This document shows, one piece after another, positions 1-5,063 of a stretch of DNA of 10,797 nucleotides. Made by a program: the position numbers and the translations under genes. Position 1 is the first letter of the stretch, and every line of letters begins with the position of its first letter. Under the pieces are notes generated by a model that was not told the DNA's origin, made no database searches, and saw only the letters and a program-made list of their open reading frames with translations. The stretch is from an uncultured Beijerinckiaceae bacterium (GTDB taxonomy: Bacteria; Pseudomonadota; Alphaproteobacteria; Rhizobiales; Beijerinckiaceae): NCBI GenBank assembly GCA_937863205.1, contig CALMGA010000452.1:1-10797 (forward strand). Direction: 5' to 3'.

Positions 1-359
1 TCTTGGTCGAGTGCCCCGGTGAAGCCGGCGCCATCGGTGGAGTCGCCGTGGAGCGCGCCATCCGCCCACCACAGGGTGTTGACCGCGCCGAGCCGCGCGG
101 CCGTCGGCGTGAGGTGGTGGCAGAACGAGGCGGCCGCCTCCTTGTGCGGGATGGTGACGTTGCCGCCGACGAGGCCGCGGGCCGGCATGGTCTCGACGAA
201 GGCCGCGAGGTCCTCCGGCGCGACGGCCGCCTTGCCGTAGCTGCCGGCGAGGCCCATCGTCCGCAGCCAGTGCGTATGGATCAGCGGCGAGCGCGAATGC
301 CCGACCGGCCAGCCGATCACGCAGGCGCGCCCGGCATCCGGCCCGATGTCCGCGCTCAT
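1..359 (-). CDS. aroE: Shikimate dehydrogenase, N-terminal part (cut by window edge)
   Basis: AroE reduces 3-dehydroshikimate to shikimate with NADPH in cytosolic aromatic amino acid synthesis. My reverse-strand translation gives 119 residues. VIGWPVGHSRSP (14-25) is the substrate-binding serine motif. GGNVTIPHKEA (65-75) carries the catalytic lysine K73. GAVNTL (91-96) and GDSTDGAGF (105-113) follow, with the catalytic aspartate D109. The usual NTDG is STDG here, a mild variant. The NADP-binding C-terminal domain lies outside the window. The ATG (359-357) overlaps the maf stop as ATGA, so translation is probably coupled to maf. The order regulator-maf-aroE is the one seen beside the origin in other alphaproteobacteria. 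Identity is secure; only the truncation limits it. Confidence 0.95.
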   Translation of the reverse strand, partial: MSADIGPDAGRACVIGWPVGHSRSPLIHTHWLRTMGLAGSYGKAAVAPEDLAAFVETMPARGLVGGNVTIPHKEAAASFCHHLTPTAARLGAVNTLWWADGALHGDSTDGAGFTGALDQ

Positions 360-982
360 GCCGGGCAGGCGCCGATGGCGCGCAATCGCGCCAGCAGCGG
401 CAGCATCGGCAGGCCGAGGATCGTCGACTGCTCTCCCTCAACCCGCTCGAAAAGGTGCACGCCGAGCCCCTCGATCGCGTAGCCGCCGACGCTTGTCAGC
501 GCATCGGCGCCGACGAGATCGAGGTAAAGATCGATGAAAGCGGCGCTGAACGGGCGGCACGCGAGGTGCGCCGCCTCGCACGCCTCGGCCAGCACCTCGC
601 CGTCACGGGCAAGGCAGAAGGCGGAATGCAGCGTGTGCGTGCGGCCGGCGAGCGACAGGATCTGCGCGCCGGCGGCGGCGCGGCTGCCCGGCTTGAACAG
701 CACGGCGTCCCCCAGCGCAAGGGTCTGATCGGCGCCGAGCACCAGGCGTCCGGGACTGTGCGGGCTGAGGGCGAGCGCCTTGCCGCGCGCCAGCGCGGCG
801 GCGATCGCGGCGGAGCCGGCCCCGGCTGTTCGCAGCGGCTCGGCGACCGCGCGCTCGTTGATGCCGGCGTCGACCGCCTCGACCGGCAGTCCGGCGGCGG
901 CGATGAGCGCGCGCCGCGCCTGGCTCTTGGAAGCCAGAAGCAGGGGACGCGGCAGCAGCCACAGGCTCGGGAGTGCGGTCAA
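356..982 (-). CDS. maf: Maf-like nucleoside triphosphate pyrophosphatase
   Basis: Maf proteins hydrolyse non-canonical or modified nucleoside triphosphates to monophosphates in the cytosol. The 208 residues show the family motifs in order: LLASKSQARR (15-24), VLGADQTL (81-88) with the catalytic acid D85, and the C-terminal SVGGYAIEGLG...FERVEGEQSTILGLP (164-192). GADQ rather than GADT resembles the YceF/7-methyl-GTP branch more than the dTTP/UTP branch, but I would not assign the substrate from this alone. The start is TTG at 982-980. A GAGG five bases upstream overlaps the stop of the preceding regulator gene, and the gap between the two genes is only 7 nt. Its stop overlaps the aroE start. 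Length is normal for the family. Confidence 0.93.
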   Translation of the reverse strand: MTALPSLWLLPRPLLLASKSQARRALIAAAGLPVEAVDAGINERAVAEPLRTAGAGSAAIAAALARGKALALSPHSPGRLVLGADQTLALGDAVLFKPGSRAAAGAQILSLAGRTHTLHSAFCLARDGEVLAEACEAAHLACRPFSAAFIDLYLDLVGADALTSVGGYAIEGLGVHLFERVEGEQSTILGLPMLPLLARLRAIGACPA

Positions 983-989
983 AGCGGCC

Positions 990-1817
990 TCAGTCCAACG
1001 CGATGGACTTGTGGCGGTGGCTTCGCAGCAGGTCGGTGATCGCCGCCGCCGTTTCCTCGATGGATCGGCGGCTCACGTCGATGGTCGGCCAGCCCTGGCT
1101 TTCGAACAAGCGCCGCGAGCCGTTGAGTTCGTCGGTGATGTTCTTCTTGTCGACGTAGTCCGGGATGTCCTGGCCGTGCGACAGCACCCGGCTGCGGCGG
1201 ACCTGGACGATGCGGTCGGGCGTGGCCAGCAGCCCGACCACCAGGGGGCGGATCAGCGTGCGCACCGACTTGGGCACGGGAACGCCGGGCACCATCGGCA
1301 GGTTGGCCGTCTTGAACCCGCGGTGGGCGAGGTAGATGGAGGTCGGCGTCTTGGACGTGCGGCTGATGCCGAGCAGGACGATGTCGGCCTCCTCGTAGTT
1401 CTCGACGTTCTGCCCGTCGTCGTGGGCCATGGTGAAATTGAGGGCGTCGATGCGCCGGAAATAGTCGGAGTTCAGGGTGTACTGGGCGCCGGGCCGCGGC
1501 GTGGCGTCCATGCCGATGTAGTTGTGGAAGAAGTCGAGCACCGGCCCGAGCACCGACAGCGTCGGGGCGCCGGCCTCGCGGCAGGCCGCCTCCAGCCGCT
1601 GGCACAGGTCGGGTTCGACGAGGGTGTAGAGCACGATGCCCGGCACCGTCTCGATCTCGCCGATGGCGCGGTCGAGTTGATCCATCGTGCGCACGAGGGG
1701 ATAGACGTGCTCCATCACCGACACGCCGGCGTATTGCGCGACCACGGCGCGGCTCACCGCCATCAGCGTTTCGCCGGTCGCGTCCGAGATGAGGTGCAGG
1801 TGGAACCGTGTGCGCGT
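990..1817 (-). CDS. ppsR: Pyruvate, phosphate dikinase / PEP synthase regulatory protein (DUF299 kinase-pyrophosphorylase), probable ACG start
   Basis: Members of this family (COG1806) inactivate PPDK or PEP synthase by ADP-dependent phosphorylation of a threonine and reactivate it with phosphate, setting the pyruvate/PEP balance. Visible hallmarks are FHLHLISDATGETL (5-18), ALNFTMAHDDG (125-135) and the nucleotide loop GISRTSKTPTS (150-160) followed by YLAHRGFKTANLP. The first in-frame ATG (1763-1761) would delete the conserved FHLHLISDATGETL. No ATG, GTG or TTG occurs between the upstream in-frame stop and that ATG. I place the start at ACG 1817-1815 because GGAGG lies 5 nt upstream and MRTRFHLHLISDATGETL fits the family; this gives 275 aa, a normal length. 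A one-base sequencing or real frameshift is the alternative. First gene of a regulator-maf-aroE operon, divergent from hemE. Confidence 0.9.
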   Translation of the reverse strand, partial: TRTRFHLHLISDATGETLMAVSRAVVAQYAGVSVMEHVYPLVRTMDQLDRAIGEIETVPGIVLYTLVEPDLCQRLEAACREAGAPTLSVLGPVLDFFHNYIGMDATPRPGAQYTLNSDYFRRIDALNFTMAHDDGQNVENYEEADIVLLGISRTSKTPTSIYLAHRGFKTANLPMVPGVPVPKSVRTLIRPLVVGLLATPDRIVQVRRSRVLSHGQDIPDYVDKKNITDELNGSRRLFESQGWPTIDVSRRSIEETAAAITDLLRSHRHKSIALD

Positions 1818-1822
1818 CGCCG

Positions 1823-1827
1823 CCTCC
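1823..1827 (-). promoter_or_regulatory. Ribosome binding site deciding the regulator start
   Basis: The minus strand reads GGAGG here, followed by CGGCG and then ACG CGC ACA CGG TTC CAC. The 5-nt spacing is ideal for initiation at the ACG, which is in frame with the conserved FHLHLISDATGETL. No canonical start codon lies in that frame nearby. Confidence 0.6.
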
Positions 1828-1960
1828 GCACCGACGGGGAAAGCTGGGGACGGCGGTGGACAAGCCGCGTGCCGTGCCGGTCGGTGCCTCCGCGTTAGCC
1901 CGGCGTCAGGATTTCTTCAACAGGAGAGACGCCGGGACGGCCCCGCGGCACCCGATCGGG

Positions 1961-1982
1961 AAAACGTTAACAAAACGTTAAC
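1961..1982. repeat. Perfect tandem 11-bp repeat AAAACGTTAAC x2
   Basis: Two identical copies of AAAACGTTAAC abut at 1961-1971 and 1972-1982. The unit is close to one helical turn, so the TTAA half-sites lie on the same DNA face. The repeat forms the CtrA-type site listed separately. Confidence 0.95.
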
Positions 1983-1985
1983 CTT
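1967..1985. promoter_or_regulatory. CtrA-type binding site, TTAA-N7-TTAA
   Basis: TTAA (1967-1970), CAAAACG and TTAA (1978-1981) match the CtrA full-site TTAA-N7-TTAA exactly. The right half continues as TTAACCTT, matching seven of eight bases of the Caulobacter TTAACCAT consensus. It sits in the middle of the probable origin. CtrA binding to such sites blocks replication initiation in Caulobacter; the same role here is inference. Confidence 0.65.
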
Positions 1986-2026
1986 GGGCGCGGACGGGCG
2001 CGGCGGCCGTCAAGCGCCTGCCGGCG

Positions 2027-2041
2027 TTTACGATTCATTAA
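2027..2041. promoter_or_regulatory. Degenerate CtrA-type site, TTTA-N7-TTAA
   Basis: TTTA (2027-2030), seven bases, then TTAA (2038-2041). One half-site is perfect and the other has one mismatch at the right spacing. A GANTC methylation motif (GATTC, 2032-2036) lies inside the spacer. Confidence 0.4.
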
Positions 2042-2064
2042 GATCTTCGGCGCCGTCCCGCCCC

Positions 2065-2073
2065 TGTGAACAA
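2065..2073 (-). promoter_or_regulatory. DnaA-box-like 9-mer
   Basis: TGTGAACAA on the plus strand is TTGTTCACA on the minus strand, one mismatch from the degenerate DnaA box TTATNCACA. It is the best DnaA box I see in the gap. A weaker two-mismatch candidate, GGTGGACAA, lies at 1855-1863. Confidence 0.45.
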
Positions 2074-2124
2074 GACTCGCAACTCCCGCCGCACGTGGGT
2101 GATTGTGCGCCGTCGCCGATGAGC

Positions 2125-2182
2125 TTAATCGGGGGGTCAATAAGAAGAAACAAGAAGACTCTCTTTAAAAGGTTTTAAGGGT
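2125..2182. other. A/T- and purine-rich tract, candidate DNA unwinding element
   Basis: A GC-rich hinge (six G at 2131-2136) is followed by repeated AAG/AAA triplets (2142-2150 and 2152-2157) and then TTTAAAAGGTTTTAA (2164-2178). This is the most A/T-rich stretch of the window. A G-block followed by AAG/AAA triplets resembles the DnaA-trio layout described for bacterial origins, but no DnaA box lies immediately beside it, so the assignment is tentative. It overlaps the hemE leader. Confidence 0.4.
2164..2178. promoter_or_regulatory. CtrA-type site overlapping the hemE ribosome binding region
   Basis: TTTA (2164-2167), N7, TTAA (2175-2178), ending 4 bp before the hemE start. The spacer contains the AAGG (2169-2172) that would serve as the hemE Shine-Dalgarno sequence. 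In Caulobacter CtrA represses the strong hemE-side promoter in Cori; an analogous role is possible but not shown. Confidence 0.35.
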
Positions 2183-3280
2183 TTGACCGGGGAAAGCCAC
2201 GCGGGTCCGAGGCGGATCGAAGGCGGCGCGATCGAGAGCGGGCGTTTCCTCCGGGCCTTGGCCGGCGAGCCGGTATGGCCGCCGCCGCTCTGGCTGATGC
2301 GCCAGGCCGGGCGCTACCTGCCGGAATATCGCGCCATCCGCGCCGAGGCCGGCTCATTCCTGAAGTTCTGCTACGATCCCGCCGCGACGGTGGAAGCGAC
2401 GCTGCAGCCGATCCGCCGCTTCGGCTTCGATGCGGCCATCGTGTTCTCCGACATCCTGGTCATCCCCGACGCGCTGGGGCAGCGGGTCAGCTTCGAGAGC
2501 GGCGAAGGTCCTCGCCTGGACCCGATCACCGACGGGCGCGGCTTCGACCGCCTGCGCGGCGAGATCGACCTCGCCCACCTCGCCCCCGTGTTCACCACCA
2601 TCACCCGCCTGAAGAGCGAGCTGCCGGCGGGAACGCCGCTGATCGGCTTTTGCGGCGCGCCGTGGACGGTGGCCAGCTACATGGTGGCCGGGCGCGGCAC
2701 CCCGGATCAGGCGCCGGCCAGGGTGCTCGCCTATCGCGAGCCCGAGCTGTTCCGCCGTCTCGTCGACCGGCTGGTGGCCGCTTCGATCCGCTATCTCCGC
2801 CGACAGGTCGAGGCGGGGGCGGATGCGATCCAGATCTTCGACACCTGGGCGGGCGTGCTTCCGGCCGGCGAGTTCGAGCGCTGGTGCGTTGAGCCGGTGG
2901 CGGCGATCGTCGCCGGCCTGCGCGAGGCCCATCCGCGCATCCCGGTGATCGTCTTCGCCAGGGGCGCCGGCCCTCGCCTGCTCGAACTCAAGGACGCAAC
3001 CGGCGCCGACGCCCTCGGCCTCGACACGTCGGTGGACCCGCACTGGGCCGCGCGCTCGCTACCCCCGACCACCGTGCTGCAGGGCAACCTCGACCCGCTC
3101 GCCCTGCTCGCCGGCGGCCATGCGCTGGAAGCGGCCGTCGGGCGAATCCTCGCCGCCTTTCGCCACAGGCCGCATATCTTCAACCTCGGCCATGGCATTC
3201 TGCCGGAAACACCGGTAGCCAACGTCGAGCGGCTGGTGGACCTGGTGCGCCGCGGCCACCCTGCGCAGGATCCGCGCTGA
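2183..3280 (+). CDS. hemE: Uroporphyrinogen decarboxylase
   Basis: HemE removes the four acetate carboxyl groups of uroporphyrinogen III to make coproporphyrinogen III, in the cytosol. The 365 residues show FLRALAGEP, PLWLMRQAGRYLPEYR (35-50) with the substrate-binding arginines, and VFSDIL (87-92) with the key aspartate D90. LIGFCGAPWTVASYM, IQIFDTWAG, LQGNLDP and FNLGHGILPETP follow, all in the expected order. The start is TTG at 2183. No later start keeps FLRALAGEP, and AAGG lies about 10 nt upstream. The N-terminus has some 20 extra residues (MTGESHAGPRRIEGGAIESG) relative to the usual form of about 345 aa, so a closer start on a non-canonical codon cannot be excluded. hemJ follows after 50 bp, forming a heme unit. 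Confidence 0.97.
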   Translation: MTGESHAGPRRIEGGAIESGRFLRALAGEPVWPPPLWLMRQAGRYLPEYRAIRAEAGSFLKFCYDPAATVEATLQPIRRFGFDAAIVFSDILVIPDALGQRVSFESGEGPRLDPITDGRGFDRLRGEIDLAHLAPVFTTITRLKSELPAGTPLIGFCGAPWTVASYMVAGRGTPDQAPARVLAYREPELFRRLVDRLVAASIRYLRRQVEAGADAIQIFDTWAGVLPAGEFERWCVEPVAAIVAGLREAHPRIPVIVFARGAGPRLLELKDATGADALGLDTSVDPHWAARSLPPTTVLQGNLDPLALLAGGHALEAAVGRILAAFRHRPHIFNLGHGILPETPVANVERLVDLVRRGHPAQDPR

Positions 3281-3330
3281 CCGCGCCGTTCGTCCCGCGC
3301 TGACCGTTTCGCGCTACTTCGAGGGTTCGC

Positions 3331-3756
3331 TTGGGTTACCTCTGGCTGAAGGCCGTGCACGTCCTGTCGATCATCTCCTGGATGGTCGGCATGCTCTACC
3401 TGCCCCGCCTGTTCGTGTACCACGCCGATGCCGGCCCAGGCTCGCCGCAGGCGGCGACCTTTGCCGTAATGGAGCGGCGCCTGTTGCGCGGCATCATGCT
3501 GCCCGCCATCATCGTCGTGTGGATCACCGGCGTGTGGCTCGCGATCCAGGGCGGATGGCTGAAGGCCGGCTGGCTGCACGGCAAGCTGCTGCTGATCGTG
3601 CTGATGAGCGGTCTGCACGGCTATCTGTCGGCCGAGCGCAAGCGCCTCGCCGCGGGAACGAGCCGGCGCTCGTCGCGCGATTTCCGCATTCTCAACGAAG
3701 TCCCGACCGTGCTGCTGATCGGCATCGTCGTGCTGGTGATCGTCAAGCCGTTCTGA
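3331..3756 (+). CDS. hemJ: Protoporphyrinogen IX oxidase HemJ (UPF0093 membrane protein)
   Basis: HemJ oxidises protoporphyrinogen IX to protoporphyrin IX in the inner membrane and replaces HemG/HemY in most alphaproteobacteria. The 141-residue protein has four hydrophobic segments (about 4-24, 52-72, 83-98 and 123-139). Conserved motifs are LKAVHVLSIISWM with H10, LYLPRLFVYH (22-31) with H31, and GWLHGKLLLIVLMSGLHGYL (80-99) with K85. One of these histidines is expected to ligate heme; I do not assign which. The start is TTG at 3331, with GAGG (3321-3324) six bases before it. It is 50 bp downstream of hemE and probably co-transcribed. In many relatives rho comes next, but here the strand switches and no rho is present. 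Confidence 0.93.
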   Translation: MGYLWLKAVHVLSIISWMVGMLYLPRLFVYHADAGPGSPQAATFAVMERRLLRGIMLPAIIVVWITGVWLAIQGGWLKAGWLHGKLLLIVLMSGLHGYLSAERKRLAAGTSRRSSRDFRILNEVPTVLLIGIVVLVIVKPF

Positions 3757-3857
3757 ACCTGAAGCCCCCGGAAGCGGAAGGGGACGGCAGAACGCAGGTC
3801 TCGGGGCGCCGCCGGCCTTGGGGGAAGCGGATCACAACGGCTCCGCGATCCCCGCCC

Positions 3858-3873
3858 CGGAGCACAGGCTCCG
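3858..3873. terminator. Hairpin between convergent hemJ and the small secreted-protein gene
   Basis: CGGAGC-ACAG-GCTCCG forms a 6-bp stem with a 4-nt loop, in the 145-bp gap where two genes converge. No T-run follows on either strand, so it is only a weak terminator candidate. Nothing else is recognised in the gap. Confidence 0.3.
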
Positions 3874-3901
3874 AGGCAGAACAGCATTGGACCGCGTCCG
3901 A

Positions 3902-4231
3902 TCAGCGGTGGCGCTTGCGAGGCTTCACGACCTTCTTCACCGGCTTTTTCGCCGTGGTCGGCTTAGGTGTGGTCGCCTTGGGTACGGTTGTTTCGGGTGC
4001 CGCTGTCTTGGGTTCGGCTGCGGGTGCCGGCGTGGTCGGAGCGGTCGTGGCGGCCCCCGAGTTCTTTGGATCGGCCGGTGCGATGGTCGGCGCCCCGTTG
4101 GTCGCCTTGGGATTGGCCGGCGCCGGATTCGACGGGTTTGGCACTTCCGGCGCGGTTGTCTGGGCGATGGCGAAGTGTGAGGTCGCGACAAGGGCGACCA
4201 GCGTGATGGCTGCGAATTTCGAAATGGTCAT
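3902..4231 (-). CDS. Small secreted Ala/Pro/Thr-rich protein with a basic C-terminus, function unknown
   Basis: I do not recognise a named family. The 109 residues begin MTISKFAAITLVALVATSHFAIAQ, a typical Sec signal peptide with likely cleavage after AIA (about residue 22). The mature part is low-complexity, rich in Ala, Pro, Thr and Asn, with no cysteine. It ends in a strongly basic tail, KKPVKKVVKPRKRHR (95-109). The protein is probably periplasmic or exported and largely unstructured; the tail could contact nucleic acid, phosphate-rich lipid or cell wall, but this is speculation. The start at ATG 4231-4229 is favoured over an upstream in-frame ATG (4303) because GGGGAG lies 4 nt before it and the signal peptide begins there. 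It is downstream of infC on the same strand with a 111-bp gap. Confidence 0.7.
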   Translation of the reverse strand: MTISKFAAITLVALVATSHFAIAQTTAPEVPNPSNPAPANPKATNGAPTIAPADPKNSGAATTAPTTPAPAAEPKTAAPETTVPKATTPKPTTAKKPVKKVVKPRKRHR

Positions 4232-4238
4232 AGGACTC

Positions 4239-4254
4239 CCCGGCTTAACTGCCG
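4239..4254 (-). promoter_or_regulatory. Small hairpin beside the ribosome binding site of the secreted-protein gene
   Basis: On the minus strand CCGGC-AGTTAA-GCCGG forms a 5-bp stem whose right arm runs into the GGGGAG Shine-Dalgarno sequence. It could modulate translation of the downstream gene. The stem is short and may be chance. Confidence 0.25.
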
Positions 4255-4296
4255 GAGCAGATAACACCGAGAGCCCCGCCGCGTTCGCTTGCCACA

Positions 4297-4311
4297 TTAT
4301 CACGTTGATAA
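4297..4311. promoter_or_regulatory. Operator-like palindrome TTATCA-CGT-TGATAA
   Basis: A perfect 6+6 bp inverted repeat with a 3-bp spacer lies in the 111-bp gap between infC and the secreted-protein gene, 65 bp before the latter's ATG. It is A/T-rich in GC-rich surroundings. Its shape suits a dimeric repressor or activator site; I cannot name the regulator. Confidence 0.4.
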
Positions 4312-4342
4312 AGAACGCGTTGCCCGAGCCGGTCGCCGCGCC

Positions 4343-4882
4343 TCAGCGCGGGGCGAGCACCATCACCATCTGCCGTCCTTCCAGCGAAGGCTCGGCCTCG
4401 ACCTTGGCCAGCGTTCCCGTCTCGGCCTTGACGCGTTCGAGCAGCCTGTAGCCGATGTCCTGGTGGGCCATCTCGCGGCCGCGGAAGCGCAGCGTGACCT
4501 TGACCTTGTCACCTTCCTCGAAGAACCGGCGCACGGCCTTCATCTTGGTGTCGTAATCGTGCTCGTCGATGCCCGGCCGAAGCTTGATCTCCTTCAGCTC
4601 CACCGTTTTCTGACGCTTGCGCGCTTCGGCCGACTTCTTCTGCTCGGCGAAGCGGTGCTTGCCGTAGTCCAGGATCTTGCAGACGGGAGGATTGGCGTTG
4701 GGCACGATCTCCACGAGATCGAGGCCGGCTTGTTCGGCGATCTCGAGGGCCAGCGTCGTGTCGGTGACGCCGCGGTTCTGCCCTTCGGCGTCGATCAGCT
4801 GCACTTCCCGAACGCGTATGTCTCGGTTGGTCCGCGGTCCGTCCTTCTGCGGGACCGGGGGAGCTTTCATGGGTCGGCGAAT
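4343..4882 (-). CDS. infC: Translation initiation factor IF-3, probable AUU start
   Basis: IF-3 binds the 30S subunit, prevents subunit joining and proofreads start codon and initiator tRNA. The 179 residues show [25 protein letters not shown] and [22 protein letters not shown] (54-75) in the N-domain. A basic linker follows (about 81-98), then [21 protein letters not shown] and [16 protein letters not shown] in the C-domain, ending [12 protein letters not shown]. Homologs begin RRP-x-KAP, so I start at ATT 4882-4880. AGGAG (4896-4892) lies 9 nt upstream, and the ATG at 4870 has no Shine-Dalgarno sequence. A TTG at 4987 would add 35 unrelated residues. An AUU start is the known device by which E. 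coli IF-3 represses its own translation. rpmI-rplT do not follow. Confidence 0.95.
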   Translation of the reverse strand: MRRPMKAPPVPQKDGPRTNRDIRVREVQLIDAEGQNRGVTDTTLALEIAEQAGLDLVEIVPNANPPVCKILDYGKHRFAEQKKSAEARKRQKTVELKEIKLRPGIDEHDYDTKMKAVRRFFEEGDKVKVTLRFRGREMAHQDIGYRLLERVKAETGTLAKVEAEPSLEGRQMVMVLAPR

Positions 4883-4891
4883 GGGGTCACA

Positions 4892-4896
4892 CTCCT
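4892..4896 (-). promoter_or_regulatory. Ribosome binding site for the AUU-initiated infC
   Basis: The minus strand reads AGGAG, nine bases before ATT. It is the only good Shine-Dalgarno sequence near the family-conserved N-terminus and favours the AUU start over ATG 4870 or TTG 4987. Confidence 0.6.
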
Positions 4897-4958
4897 GATC
4901 GTTGGCAAGATCGGTCGGCACGGATTCGAGGATCGCTTCGACGCGCCGACCATCGGGA

Positions 4959-4987
4959 AAGATCGGATGCGGACTGGCCAAAGTCAA
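4959..4987 (-). promoter_or_regulatory. Tentative sigma-70-type promoter before infC
   Basis: The minus strand has TTGACT (4987-4982), a 17-bp spacer and GATCTT (4964-4959). The -35 is good and the -10 is poor. If used, it gives an infC leader of roughly 70 nt. The rest of the 181-bp gap to the glycosyltransferase stop shows nothing clear. Confidence 0.25.
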
Positions 4988-5063
4988 TGAAGCCCTTCGG
5001 ATGCCCTTTCAACATTCGCCGCACCGTATCCCGCCCTGCCGGCGGTTCCAGATCCGGCAAGCG

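Larger units (their letters stand above)
1818..2182. other. oriC: Probable chromosomal replication origin (oriC), gene-free hemE/regulator junction
   Basis: No gene fits this 365-bp stretch. It lies between the divergent PPDK regulator (the RP001-type gene) and hemE, the junction known to carry the chromosomal origin in Caulobacter crescentus (Cori) and the Rickettsia origin. It contains a TTAA-N7-TTAA site in an 11-bp tandem repeat (1961-1982) and two TTTA-N7-TTAA sites (2027-2041, 2164-2178). It also contains GANTC at 2032-2036, 2074-2078 and 2157-2161, and a DnaA-box-like TGTGAACAA (2065-2073). The right end, from about 2125, is A/T- and purine-rich against a GC-rich background, as expected of an unwinding element. 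Only one good DnaA box is visible, which keeps this an inference. Divergent promoters for both flanking operons must also lie here. Confidence 0.72.

Noticed and set aside
979..1863. 294-codon minus-strand frame starting at TTG 1863
   Set aside because: Beyond the first 20 residues it is the wrong frame of the PPDK regulator. It matters only as a possible true start if a one-base indel near 1806-1810 were shown.
1855..1863. Second DnaA box, GGTGGACAA
   Set aside because: It has two mismatches to the consensus and is near the coding start, so too weak to list as a feature.
780..1898. 372-codon plus-strand frame opposite maf and the PPDK regulator
   Set aside because: It is antisense to two genes with strong family motifs and rich in Arg/His/Gly/Asp as expected of a shadow.
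5031..5045. CCGCC-ctgcc-GGCGG hairpin downstream of the glycosyltransferase as a terminator
   Set aside because: It has only a 5-bp stem, no T-run on the minus strand, and such GC stems are common by chance here.
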